DNA of 61,029 bases from a virus, in IMG/VR virus record IMGVR_UViG_3300034106_002306, positions 1 through 61,029 of that record, one strand, 5' to 3'. The first letter of the stretch is position 1, and every line of letters starts with the position of its first letter. Shown here piece by piece: positions 45,803 to 51,805 of the stretch. The translations under genes and the position numbers were made by a program. The notes below the pieces were generated by a model. That model was not told the origin of the DNA. It saw nothing but the letters and a program-made list of their open reading frames with translations, and did no database searches.

Positions 45803-46204
45803 TTATTTTTGTCTTAATGTACCGGCTTCTTGCTTAATCATTTTTAATATCTCTTTTTCAGAGAAGCCTTGTGGTTTTCTATCTATTGAACGGGAAAGAT
45901 TATCAGGAAGTGAAGCGGCGATTTTAGAAAGAGATTCTTTTCTTGGTGAATCAAATTCAATATCGACATCTAGTCCGCCCCTTAATTCAGGAATGGGAGT
46001 TGACTCTTGGTCGTCTTCACCTTCATCATCATCTTCTTCATCATACTCTTCTTGAGCGCGAACTTTGTTTTCTCTTGCCTTTTTATCTTGTGGCTTTTCT
46101 ACGATAACACCATAGAATGCTGTACCACAGGCAGAGCAGAACTTTGGTTTCGCTTGCGTGTATAAATTAGGATTTCCACATTGAGAGCAGTAAATTTTTT
46201 GCAT
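45803..46204 (-). CDS. Zinc-ribbon protein, unknown function
   Basis: 133 aa. YCSQCGNPN and FCSACGTAFYG at the N-terminus form one zinc ribbon of two CxxC pairs. A strongly acidic stretch (EEYDEEDDDEGEDDQE) follows, and the rest is helical. It starts the leftward operon of sigma-like factor, nuclease and terminase, and may be regulatory. Confidence 0.6.
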   Translation of the reverse strand: MQKIYCSQCGNPNLYTQAKPKFCSACGTAFYGVIVEKPQDKKARENKVRAQEEYDEEDDDEGEDDQESTPIPELRGGLDVDIEFDSPRKESLSKIAASLPDNLSRSIDRKPQGFSEKEILKMIKQEAGTLRQK

Positions 46205-46217
46205 AATTCATTAATTT

Positions 46218-46245
46218 ATTATAGGTTAATAACAGTAAAAAGTAA
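46218..46245 (-). promoter_or_regulatory. Sigma70-type promoter for zinc-ribbon operon
   Basis: Minus strand TTACTT, 16 bp, TATAAT; the ATG at 46204 lies 13 nt after the -10 box. It shares a 57-bp divergent region with the rightward HExxH gene. Confidence 0.5.
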
Positions 46246-46260
46246 GTGTAATTGTAATAG
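46246..46260 (+). promoter_or_regulatory. Candidate late-type box before HExxH gene
   Basis: GTGTAATTGTAATAG ends directly before the ATG at 46262; same consensus as boxes before structural genes, but on the plus strand. Confidence 0.4.
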
Positions 46261-46261
46261 A

Positions 46262-46537
46262 ATGAAGTATTCGTTTAAAAATTACGAAAAAGTTGAGTAT
46301 TTCATCAATTGGGTTAAACCTCCTAAAGGGTGCTATGGCATATGCGACTCTCCAGAGATGGAAAACCCAAAGATTAAAATTGACCCAACTCTAACCAAAC
46401 AAAAGACAGTCAACATTCTAATACATGAAGTATTACACGCATTCTTCTGGCAAGAATCTGAATCAAAAGTAACTAAATGCGCTAATACTTTATCAAGACT
46501 CATCCACCAAAGGATGAAACAAAAGTTTAATGAATAA
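46262..46537 (+). CDS. HExxH zinc metallopeptidase-like small protein
   Basis: 91 aa. The motif HEVLHAFFW (HExxH) at about residues 60-64 marks a zincin-like active site. A conserved-looking CYGICDSP lies earlier. The start at 46262 is chosen because an upstream extension would run through the divergent promoter. Its 3' end overlaps the PhoH stop on the other strand by 11 bp. Substrate unknown. It could act on host or virion proteins. Confidence 0.6.
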   Translation: MKYSFKNYEKVEYFINWVKPPKGCYGICDSPEMENPKIKIDPTLTKQKTVNILIHEVLHAFFWQESESKVTKCANTLSRLIHQRMKQKFNE

Positions 46538-47249
46538 TTGATTTGTATTTAGTGATCTTATCAACGATAAAGCGAGTAATACCACTTCTCATAATATCTT
46601 CTTGCCCAAGTTTAAAGTATTGAATGCCATTGTCTCGACTATCTTGGTCTTGGAAGATATCGCAGAACTCTTTGAACCCAGACTTCTTGCCTAAGTCATT
46701 TTGCATAATAGTATCACCACAAATAAATAGCTTACTAAATTTACCCATTCGGGTTGCCGCCGTTACAAGAGAATCAAACATCATGTTCTGACCCTCATCC
46801 AAAATAACGGAATTAACATTGAAAGTATAACCGCGAAGCAGAGAAACAGGATAAGTTTTGATCCTTTCTTGCTTATTTAGTAATTCGATGCTGGATTTAT
46901 TTAGTAATTCTTCTAGCTTATCAAATAGAGGTACGTTATAGAAGAAAGTCTTTTCGTCTAAGTCGCCAGTTAAGAAGCCAGTTTGACCATCTGTGCTTTG
47001 AATTAGGGATCGGATATATACAATATCAGAAATCTTTTTGGCCTTTAGTAATTCTAGCGAGCAATAAACACTCAGTAGAGTCTTGGCTGTTCCGGGAAGC
47101 CCATCTAGAATGATTATATTAGTAGACTTGTCTAAGGCCGCTTGTATAATTTGTTCTTGTTTCGGGGTCCATTTTAATTTACGAATTTCAAAGTCATCTT
47201 TTACTTTGTCTTTTTGGGACACATGTGGGGAGTTATCTTTTTTTGACAT
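46527..47249 (-). CDS. phoH: PhoH-like ATPase
   Basis: 240 aa. Walker A GLPGTAKT at 50-57 and Walker B VILDEGQN at 148-155 lie in the order and spacing of the PhoH family, and GDTIMQNDLGKKSG matches its C-terminal sensor region. PhoH-like proteins are widespread in phages; they are P-loop NTPases related to RNA metabolism, with unclear exact function. A late-type box lies at 47259-47278. Confidence 0.85.
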   Translation of the reverse strand: MSKKDNSPHVSQKDKVKDDFEIRKLKWTPKQEQIIQAALDKSTNIIILDGLPGTAKTLLSVYCSLELLKAKKISDIVYIRSLIQSTDGQTGFLTGDLDEKTFFYNVPLFDKLEELLNKSSIELLNKQERIKTYPVSLLRGYTFNVNSVILDEGQNMMFDSLVTAATRMGKFSKLFICGDTIMQNDLGKKSGFKEFCDIFQDQDSRDNGIQYFKLGQEDIMRSGITRFIVDKITKYKSIIH

Positions 47250-47258
47250 TTTAATTAG

Positions 47259-47278
47259 CCTTACTATTTTAATTACAT
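47259..47278 (-). promoter_or_regulatory. Candidate late-type box before PhoH gene
   Basis: Minus strand ATGTAATTAAAATAGTAAGG, 9 nt before the ATG. Confidence 0.35.
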
Positions 47279-47290
47279 GTATTATATATA

Positions 47291-47632
47291 ATGAGGAACA
47301 AATTTCAAGTTACAGTTGTGAACCCTAAGACTTGTAGGAAGAAGATTTGTTGTGAGGGGTGCGAACTGTCATATAGCAAAGAAGATTATTTATTATTCTT
47401 CACTGTTCGTAAACTTGTTTATTTTAATATGATTGCTGAAGATGGGAAGCAAATGAAGATTTGTGACTCTTGTTTAGTGTCTCTCGCTTCGATGACTTGC
47501 GCGAAATATGATTTACCATATATTACTATTATAATTAAAGGTGAGGAAAATACAAAACAAATAAATATCGAGTATACTGAAGACAAGTTATTCGAAGAGG
47601 AGTTAATGAAAGTATTTAAGAAGATTAAGTAG
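47291..47632 (+). CDS. Small Cys-rich protein, unknown
   Basis: 113 aa. CCEGCELSY near residue 20 and CDSCL near residue 60 suggest one zinc site. The C-terminus is charged. It is transcribed from the divergent region with PhoH (AT-rich ATGTATTATATATA before the ATG). The last 30 bp overlap the 3' end of the HNH gene on the other strand. Confidence 0.55.
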   Translation: MRNKFQVTVVNPKTCRKKICCEGCELSYSKEDYLLFFTVRKLVYFNMIAEDGKQMKICDSCLVSLASMTCAKYDLPYITIIIKGEENTKQINIEYTEDKLFEEELMKVFKKIK

Positions 47633-48118
47633 TCTATTGTATTTTTCGCCGTTTCTCTCTTCTCGCGGTGAGTTGATTATTATATATTCCAGCATGTTAA
47701 TCGCGGAATGGAAATTGTTTCTATTTTTTAGGGAGTTGCCTTCATAAGAAACAATCTTAACATTCCCCGGCACATAGCCCTTATTTGGATCTATCCTATC
47801 TAACGATGCTGATCTTTTATTATCTATTCCTGATTTGTATAGGATTTCGTGGCCTAAAATGGGGCAGGTATTATTTTTAATGTTTATTAAATCCCCCAGC
47901 GTAAGGTTGAATTCCAGATTTTTCTTTTTTGAACGCTTTTTTGCTTTGCTTAAGATGACTTTTTTGAGATAAACTATCTCGCCTCCATCAACGTTTCCCA
48001 TCTTTTCTTTAATTTTATTGTATTCTTGGGAGTAGCAACAGGTGTTACATTTGCCTTTTACTCTGTTGAAATCTGTATCTTCTTTGTTAGCCCCGCAGAC
48101 AGAACATTTGATTAACAT
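47603..48118 (-). CDS. HNH endonuclease-like protein
   Basis: 171 aa. Two N-terminal CxxC pairs (CSVCG, CNTCC) form a zinc ribbon, followed by a basic linker. The region CPILGHEILY, then SLDRIDPNKGYVPGN and a following NxxxN, is the signature of phage HNH-type nucleases related to free-standing homing endonucleases. No intron is visible nearby. It may be selfish or act in DNA processing. Confidence 0.72.
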   Translation of the reverse strand: MLIKCSVCGANKEDTDFNRVKGKCNTCCYSQEYNKIKEKMGNVDGGEIVYLKKVILSKAKKRSKKKNLEFNLTLGDLINIKNNTCPILGHEILYKSGIDNKRSASLDRIDPNKGYVPGNVKIVSYEGNSLKNRNNFHSAINMLEYIIINSPREERNGEKYNRLLNLLKYFH

Positions 48119-48489
48119 TAGATATATCTACACAAGCTATATCTAAAAAAGGTATTTTTCAGGGGAGGCTCCGGGGATTTTTTGACCCTGCAAAGTTTCT
48201 GGGTTCTCTTTTTTGTTTTATTTTTTAAGAAATAGGGGGGTCTTATATATGGAGATATATATTATTACATAGAGATAGTAAGTATTTATTAAATTAGGGG
48301 CAGAATGAATAGACTTCTTTAATAGGTATATTAAAAAACAAATGGTTTAATAAATTAGGGCAGAATGATTTTTAGACCCCCCCGCCCCTGTATTTGAGAA
48401 ACGTCGGGCATTATTTCGAAAAATGGGGGGGAGTGTCAAGACAGAATCAGGGCACAAAAAACCCCGCCGTGTGGGCGGGGTCGCGTTGG
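48119..48489. other. Gene-free stretch with G-runs and short repeats
   Basis: No convincing gene. It holds a palindrome TAGATATATCTA at the HNH start, C- and G-runs of up to seven, and a direct repeat AAATTAGGGGCAGAATGAAT (48291) / AAATTAGGGCAGAATGATT (48352). A terminator ends it. It marks the border between the phage core and the cassette region. Confidence 0.6.
48456..48481 (-). terminator. Rho-independent terminator of unit A
   Basis: Minus strand CCCCGCC-CACAC-GGCGGGG followed by TTTTTT. Confidence 0.85.
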
Positions 48490-48924
48490 CTATTCTACGT
48501 TCGCCACGCTGTCAAGCCTGAAAAGCAGGAACTCGGGATCGTCCTTGTCGGGAGTGTATTCCCGGATCGTGGCGATTTCTTCGGGAGTGGCTTCCCGTCC
48601 GTCCACAAGGAATCGGATCGTCCTTTGGGCGTTGCTTGGCAAGCCCACAAGGTAAAGGTTCCCGTCCGTCTTATGGCGAGCCACGCCGTCCTTGACCCAT
48701 TCCCACCAAGTCGGCTTTCCGACAGGCTCCCGTCCGTCCTTTTCCAAGCGGCGACCGTAGGAACCAAGCCCCGCCACGTTGACGACGACCCTGTGATCCC
48801 TTGTGACCCTTCCCGTCAAGGGATTGAGGGGAACGCCAGACCTGCCGCCCTTGTTCATTTTATGCTCGCCCTGAATCAGGATCGTGGCGACTTGACCGGC
48901 CCGGATGTTTTCGATGTTGATCAT
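48490..48924 (-). CDS. Conserved phage protein, GC-rich copy (unit A)
   Basis: 144 aa, about half identical to the product of 49352-49780 (IRAGQVATIL, GGRSG, GKPTW, DGREAT, DSVANVE are shared). The start at 48924 is chosen because homology begins at MINIENIRAGQ; upstream residues have no counterpart. The gene is GC-rich while its homologue is AT-rich. Function unknown; a small beta-rich fold is likely. Leader about 52 nt after a TTGCAA/TAACTT promoter. Confidence 0.7.
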   Translation of the reverse strand: MINIENIRAGQVATILIQGEHKMNKGGRSGVPLNPLTGRVTRDHRVVVNVAGLGSYGRRLEKDGREPVGKPTWWEWVKDGVARHKTDGNLYLVGLPSNAQRTIRFLVDGREATPEEIATIREYTPDKDDPEFLLFRLDSVANVE

Positions 48925-48976
48925 GCTGTGTTGCGTTTTTAGTTGGTGATCACAAGCGTCTCGCTTGCTTGACCTG

Positions 48977-49004
48977 AAGTTACTAAAGGCAAAGGACATT
49001 GCAA
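48977..49004 (-). promoter_or_regulatory. Promoter of unit A
   Basis: Minus strand TTGCAA, 16 bp, TAACTT. The -35 box lies 13 bp from the 20-bp dyad, the same distance as in units C and E. Confidence 0.65.
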
Positions 49005-49017
49005 CGGAAAAGTGCGA

Positions 49018-49037
49018 TTGTCACACAAAAGTAACAA
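49018..49037. promoter_or_regulatory. 20-bp dyad TTGTCAC/TAACAA, unit A
   Basis: TTGTCACACAAAAGTAACAA; same length and spacing recur at 50774 and 51759. Likely a binding site for a dimeric regulator. Confidence 0.55.
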
Positions 49038-49043
49038 ATGCGT

Positions 49044-49081
49044 TTGGCACGGTCCATGCTCCCCAGCACGTTTCATGCCAA
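49044..49081. repeat. 38-bp dyad R1
   Basis: Arms TTGGCA and TGCCAA, centre TGCTCCCCAGCA, 7-bp gaps on each side. Confidence 0.75.
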
Positions 49082-49088
49082 GTCTAAG

Positions 49089-49126
49089 TTGGCACACTTT
49101 TTGCTCCCCAGCAAGTCCTATGCCAA
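49089..49126. repeat. 38-bp dyad R2
   Basis: Same arms, centre and length as R1. Each half also fits TGGCA(C/T)-N5-TTGCT, the sigma54 -24/-12 spacing. Confidence 0.75.
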
Positions 49127-49138
49127 GTCCGTCCAAAC

Positions 49139-49179
49139 GATAGTTTTCCAATCTGGGGTCCCCAATTCCGAAAACTATC
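49139..49179. repeat. 41-bp boundary dyad 1
   Basis: Outer arms GATAGTTTTC and GAAAACTATC are perfect complements; core GGGGTCCCC. It separates divergent units A and B. Confidence 0.85.
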
Positions 49180-49191
49180 AAATCCCCATAG

Positions 49192-49229
49192 TTGGCATGG
49201 TTTCTGCTCCCCAGCAAGGGTCGTGCCAA
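49192..49229. repeat. 38-bp dyad R3
   Basis: Same arms and centre as R1 and R2. It lies 12 bp right of dyad 1, mirroring the 12 bp between R2 and dyad 1. Confidence 0.75.
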
Positions 49230-49293
49230 GTGCCCGTTAACGTAGAAAATTAAAGTAGATTTAGTTCTTGTATATATATAAGTATATAGTAAA

Positions 49294-49321
49294 TTGGCAT
49301 AGTCAGTTTGGTTCTTATATA
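49294..49321 (+). promoter_or_regulatory. Promoter of unit B
   Basis: TTGGCA, 16 bp, TATATA. Two copies of TATAAATACAAC follow before the ATG, which may be a second, TATAAATA-type start region. Confidence 0.5.
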
Positions 49322-49351
49322 AATACAACGTCACTATATAAATACAACATC

Positions 49352-49780
49352 ATGATCAATATAAATACAATACGCGCTGGTCAGATCGCTACTATACTAC
49401 TAGAAGGCGAGTATAAATTAAACACTGGTGGCCGTAGTGGTATACCACTAAATATATACAAAGGCCGTGTCACTAGAAAGTTCCGTTTTACTATATCGTT
49501 GGCGGGTGAAGAAACCTATTATAATATCAATCCCGATGCTATTGGTAAACCCACTTGGTTTGAGTTTATCAAAGACGGCGTAGTGAGAAACAAGAAAACC
49601 GGCCAATTGTATTTGGCTGGCATTCCTCATAACAACAAGAACAACAAGTTTGATTTATATATAGACGGTCGTCCTATTACTAAAGAAGAATACGACTATA
49701 TTCAACAATATCGCCAAGATAAAGAAGAATGCAAGTTCCTCACTATGTCTGTTGATAGTGTAGTAAATGTCGAAGACTGA
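49352..49780 (+). CDS. Conserved phage protein, AT-rich copy (unit B)
   Basis: 142 aa. Homologue of 48490-48924 with shared IRAGQIATIL, GGRSGIPLN, GKPTWFEF and DSVVNVED. Base composition is that of the phage core rather than of unit A. The two genes face away from each other around the dyad cluster. Function unknown. Start chosen by homology; a longer upstream reading frame runs through the promoter and is unlikely. Confidence 0.75.
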   Translation: MININTIRAGQIATILLEGEYKLNTGGRSGIPLNIYKGRVTRKFRFTISLAGEETYYNINPDAIGKPTWFEFIKDGVVRNKKTGQLYLAGIPHNNKNNKFDLYIDGRPITKEEYDYIQQYRQDKEECKFLTMSVDSVVNVED

Positions 49781-49834
49781 TATATAAACAGTGGGGCGCG
49801 AATACTATAAACGCGCATTTAATACTAAAACACT

Positions 49835-50032
49835 ATGAATGCTAATAAAATAGGTGTTATGGAAATGATTGATATACGAATTGCTATTCAAGCAGAGATA
49901 GACAAATGTAATACGCTTATAGCAGAGTGTGACAAAGGTAATTACAATAAGGACATCTTTGTTGATAAAAGAGATAGCCTTACTAGAGGTCTAGCTAAAT
50001 TGAATAAGCAATACTATGATTTCATGCTATGA
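49835..50032 (+). CDS. Small coiled-coil protein (unit B)
   Basis: 65 aa, helical and charged (IDIRIAIQAEIDKCNTLIAEC). It resembles the 62-aa protein at 55527 in pattern. TATAAAC-like sequences and a GCGCG/CGCGC pair lie before it. Its stop overlaps the start of a 15-aa hydrophobic peptide. Confidence 0.6.
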   Translation: MNANKIGVMEMIDIRIAIQAEIDKCNTLIAECDKGNYNKDIFVDKRDSLTRGLAKLNKQYYDFML

Positions 50033-50076
50033 TAATACTACTTCTTGTTGTCGTGTTAATAGGCATGACTAGATAA
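50029..50076 (+). CDS. 15-aa hydrophobic micropeptide
   Basis: MIILLLVVVLIGMTR: ATGA overlap with the preceding stop and a hydrophobic run that could span a membrane. A very similar peptide lies at 57047-57115, also coupled to a coiled-coil gene. Too short for firm prediction; the repeat of the pattern is the main support. Confidence 0.4.
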   Translation: MIILLLVVVLIGMTR

Positions 50077-50088
50077 GCCCTTAATGAC

Positions 50089-50117
50089 AAACCCTCTGTA
50101 GTAATACAGGGGGTTTC
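50089..50117 (+). terminator. Rho-independent terminator of unit B
   Basis: AAACCCTCTGTA and TACAGGGGGTTT form the stem. Confidence 0.8.
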
Positions 50118-50146
50118 TTGTTTATAAATAGTTGTTTATAAATAGC

Positions 50147-50187
50147 GATAGTTTTTGATTTTGGACACCCCGAATCCAGAAACTATC
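50147..50187. repeat. 41-bp boundary dyad 2
   Basis: Arms GATAGTTTTT/AGAAACTATC, core GGACACCCC. It lies between the 3' ends of convergent units B and C, so it cannot be only a promoter part. Confidence 0.85.
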
Positions 50188-50192
50188 AAATC

Positions 50193-50206
50193 AGTGATAA
50201 ATCACT
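50193..50206. repeat. AGTGAT palindrome right of dyad 2
   Basis: AGTGATAAATCACT; the same sequence follows dyad 5 at 51862. Confidence 0.6.
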
Positions 50207-50216
50207 AGTACTACTA

Positions 50217-50259
50217 TTATTTGGCATTTATTTGTTTAATATTTATTTAATATTTGCAC
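50217..50259. repeat. CAAATA block 1
   Basis: Minus strand carries several CAAATA(T)TAA units at about 12-bp steps, next to the unit C terminator. Similar blocks lie at 51887, 57881 and 59418. Confidence 0.5.
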
Positions 50260-50290
50260 AAAAAAACCCCACTGTTTATCACAGCGGGGT
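50260..50290 (-). terminator. Rho-independent terminator of unit C
   Basis: Minus strand ACCCCGCTGTG and CAGTGGGGT pair and are followed by TTTTTT. Confidence 0.8.
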
Positions 50291-50308
50291 ATTGTATTTG
50301 TTTAGTGT

Positions 50309-50725
50309 TTATTCATAATGTGGGCGAGGCTCCGCGCTATTGTCGGATTCGCCGCGCACCTGTTCGATGGTCACCCACAGTTCGCCGCCATCGTTCCATC
50401 CTGTGGGGATGTAGCCCTCATCGTGGTACGCCGTGTCACATTCCTCGCCCGGAAGCGCGGCCATCGCACGATACCGCGCAGGGGCTTCCTCGCGGTTCTC
50501 GCGCTCCACTTCCGCCTTGGCCTTTTCAAGCCAAGCCTCGGCCCCCTCCGTGGTGGGGAAGTAAATTGACCCCTCCAGCGTATTCCTATCGTACCACCAG
50601 CCACCTTCCTCGGGTCCACCGTAGTTCTGGCTTCGGCGATACACACTGACCCACGCGCCTTGCGGCACGTTGAAGTCAGGATGGGATTCGATTTTTTCGA
50701 TCAGCGACTGCATTGTTGTTTTCAT
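50309..50725 (-). CDS. GC-rich cassette protein, unknown (unit C)
   Basis: 138 aa, acidic, Trp- and Tyr-rich (GAWVSVYRRSQNYGG, EEGGWWYDRN). No known family. Base composition is far more GC-rich than the phage core, suggesting recent transfer. The start at 50725 lies 7 nt after the -10 box, so the mRNA is probably leaderless; an ATG at 50737 lies inside the -10 region. Confidence 0.65.
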   Translation of the reverse strand: MKTTMQSLIEKIESHPDFNVPQGAWVSVYRRSQNYGGPEEGGWWYDRNTLEGSIYFPTTEGAEAWLEKAKAEVERENREEAPARYRAMAALPGEECDTAYHDEGYIPTGWNDGGELWVTIEQVRGESDNSAEPRPHYE

Positions 50726-50732
50726 CGTCCAC

Positions 50733-50760
50733 ACCATAACACCCGCACAAGGGAAAACAA
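50733..50760 (-). promoter_or_regulatory. Promoter of unit C (leaderless)
   Basis: Minus strand TTGTTT, 16 bp, TATGGT; 7 nt to the ATG. Confidence 0.6.
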
Positions 50761-50773
50761 GGGCGAAAGTGAT

Positions 50774-50793
50774 TTGTCACAGGAATTTAACAA
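50774..50793. promoter_or_regulatory. 20-bp dyad, unit C
   Basis: TTGTCACAGGAATTTAACAA, 13 bp beyond the -35 box and 6 bp from the TTGGCA half-site. Confidence 0.55.
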
Positions 50794-50799
50794 TCGCAC

Positions 50800-50816
50800 T
50801 TGGCATGGTCCTTGCT
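50800..50816. repeat. Half of 38-bp dyad (TTGGCA...TTGCT)
   Basis: TTGGCATGGTCCTTGCT; 22 bp from its first base to ATAGTTT of dyad 3, the same distance as at 51785. Confidence 0.6.
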
Positions 50817-50820
50817 TCAC

Positions 50821-50861
50821 CATAGTTTTCCGATTTTGGCACCCCAAAAGCAAAAACTATA
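50821..50861. repeat. 41-bp boundary dyad 3
   Basis: Arms CATAGTTTTC/AAAAACTATA, core TGGCACCCC; between units C and D. Confidence 0.85.
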
Positions 50862-50891
50862 AAAACTCCGCTATAGTAGTATAACGGAGTT
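50861..50891 (-). terminator. Rho-independent terminator of unit D
   Basis: Minus strand AACTCCGTTATAC and ATAGCGGAGTT followed by TTT; its T-tract runs into dyad 3. Confidence 0.8.
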
Positions 50892-50918
50892 ATGTTATTT
50901 GTTATCTATTTAACAAAG

Positions 50919-51335
50919 TTAGTCCCATTTTAATGTCCATTCTTTACCAATAAAGGGACGCATTTCACGCAATTCAAAAGAACTAATACAAGAACTTCCG
51001 CACCTAGTCAATTCAGGATTATCATTAGTCTTCCAATAAACAGTAGATCCATGTATAGAATTAACTATACAAGTACGGGGGCGATAGAAACCAAAATGCA
51101 AAAACTTATCTCCCACTTTAATACTATCAGAAAGATCTTTCAATCCAAGTGAGTGACAGACAGAAGCTAATCTGCAATTGATCTTATCAAGCTCCAAAGC
51201 AATATCACTAGCAGAATGGAAATTAGCATTTGTTATGTTATTAGCGCAATCGTTGATTTGTTGAATGACAGACTTCACCTCATGCGCGAGCGCGAGGGTG
51301 GCGGCGGTAGTGGCGGGGCAGGAGGAGGAACTCAT
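50919..51335 (-). CDS. Cassette protein, unknown, with GC-rich 5' end (unit D)
   Basis: 138 aa. Helical N-terminal two thirds (ALAHEVKSVIQQINDC), beta C-terminus with a KVGDKFLHF strand and NSIHGSTVYWK. The first 75 bases are about 60 percent GC, while the rest is close to 36 percent, with the frame intact. The start at 51335 lies 9 nt after the -10 box; an upstream in-frame ATG at 51407 lies inside dyad 4 and is rejected. Confidence 0.65.
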   Translation of the reverse strand: MSSSSCPATTAATLALAHEVKSVIQQINDCANNITNANFHSASDIALELDKINCRLASVCHSLGLKDLSDSIKVGDKFLHFGFYRPRTCIVNSIHGSTVYWKTNDNPELTRCGSSCISSFELREMRPFIGKEWTLKWD

Positions 51336-51344
51336 GGTGCCCAA

Positions 51345-51372
51345 AGGGTAGCTGTCGGGAATGAGATTGCAA
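51345..51372 (-). promoter_or_regulatory. Promoter of unit D (leaderless)
   Basis: Minus strand TTGCAA, 16 bp, TACCCT; 9 nt to the ATG. The -35 and spacer (TTGCAATCTCAT) are shared with unit M. Confidence 0.65.
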
Positions 51373-51380
51373 ATCAATTT

Positions 51381-51421
51381 GATAGTTTTTCTTTTTGACC
51401 TGCCCAAAAGCGAAAACTATG
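51381..51421. repeat. 41-bp boundary dyad 4
   Basis: Arms GATAGTTTTT/GAAAACTATG, degenerate core GACCTGCCC; between units D and E. Confidence 0.8.
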
Positions 51422-51452
51422 AAAAAACCCCGCTGTACTAATACAACGGGGC
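51422..51452 (-). terminator. Rho-independent terminator of unit E
   Basis: Minus strand CCCCGTTGTATT and GTACAGCGGGG followed by TTTTTTC, abutting dyad 4. Confidence 0.85.
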
Positions 51453-51470
51453 TGTTTATTTATCACTATT

Positions 51471-51674
51471 TCACCAATCAGAATCTTGCCCAGTGGGGTC
51501 TTCGTCCCACCCGCGCTGCCACTCAGAATGGCAGGGTTGGCAAACCGCGCTCCGTGCCTTCGGGGGCATCAAAACGCTGCAACGGGCGCAATGGAAACGC
51601 TCTGCGCCGTTTTCGTCGATGACGGGGCAACCGCCAGCTTCGTGCCCACAACAAGGGAAGTCTTCGCAAGCCAT
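51471..51674 (-). CDS. Small Cys-rich zinc-binding-like protein (unit E)
   Basis: 67 aa, GC-rich. CEDFPCCGHEAGGCP, then CARCSVLMP and CQPCHSEW give two or three CxxC-type zinc knuckles. The N-terminal pattern is typical of a small protein family that recurs in phages and bacterial mobile elements. Function unknown. Leader of about 42 nt. Confidence 0.65.
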   Translation of the reverse strand: MACEDFPCCGHEAGGCPVIDENGAERFHCARCSVLMPPKARSAVCQPCHSEWQRGWDEDPTGQDSDW

Positions 51675-51716
51675 AATTTTGTATTGATTTTTTAATTGAT
51701 TCTAACCGTCGCGCAG

Positions 51717-51745
51717 ATTGTCGCTGACTTTTCATCTCAAATCAA
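51717..51745 (-). promoter_or_regulatory. Promoter of unit E
   Basis: Minus strand TTGATT, 17 bp, GACAAT. Its -10 is weak, but the -35 keeps the 13-bp distance to the 20-bp dyad seen in units A and C. Confidence 0.45.
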
Positions 51746-51758
51746 CGGCAAAAATCAT

Positions 51759-51778
51759 TTGTCACCAGAATTTAACAA
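51759..51778. promoter_or_regulatory. 20-bp dyad, unit E
   Basis: TTGTCACCAGAATTTAACAA; 6 bp to the TTGGCA half-site. Confidence 0.55.
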
Positions 51779-51784
51779 TTGGCT

Positions 51785-51801
51785 TTGGCATGAGATTTGC
51801 T
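51785..51801. repeat. Half of 38-bp dyad (TTGGCA...TTGCT)
   Basis: TTGGCATGAGATTTGCT, 22 bp from first base to ATAGTTT of dyad 5. Confidence 0.6.
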
Positions 51802-51805
51802 TCGG

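Larger units (their letters stand above)
48925..49351. other. Divergent regulatory hub between units A and B
   Basis: 427 bp without genes. Left to right: leader and promoter of unit A, a 20-bp TTGT/ACAA dyad, two 38-bp dyads, one 41-bp dyad, a third 38-bp dyad, an AT-rich tract (49240-49320) and the promoter of unit B. The 12-bp gaps on both sides of the 41-bp dyad are equal. It could serve as a regulatory centre or a replication origin. Confidence 0.7.

Noticed and set aside
48394-48942. Plus-strand open frame of 182 aa opposite unit A gene
   Set aside because: It runs through the terminator, and the minus-strand gene has a clear homologue at 49352.
50254-50649. Plus-strand open frames opposite unit C gene
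   Set aside because: GC-rich shadow frames without promoter; they cover the unit C terminator and do not resemble proteins.
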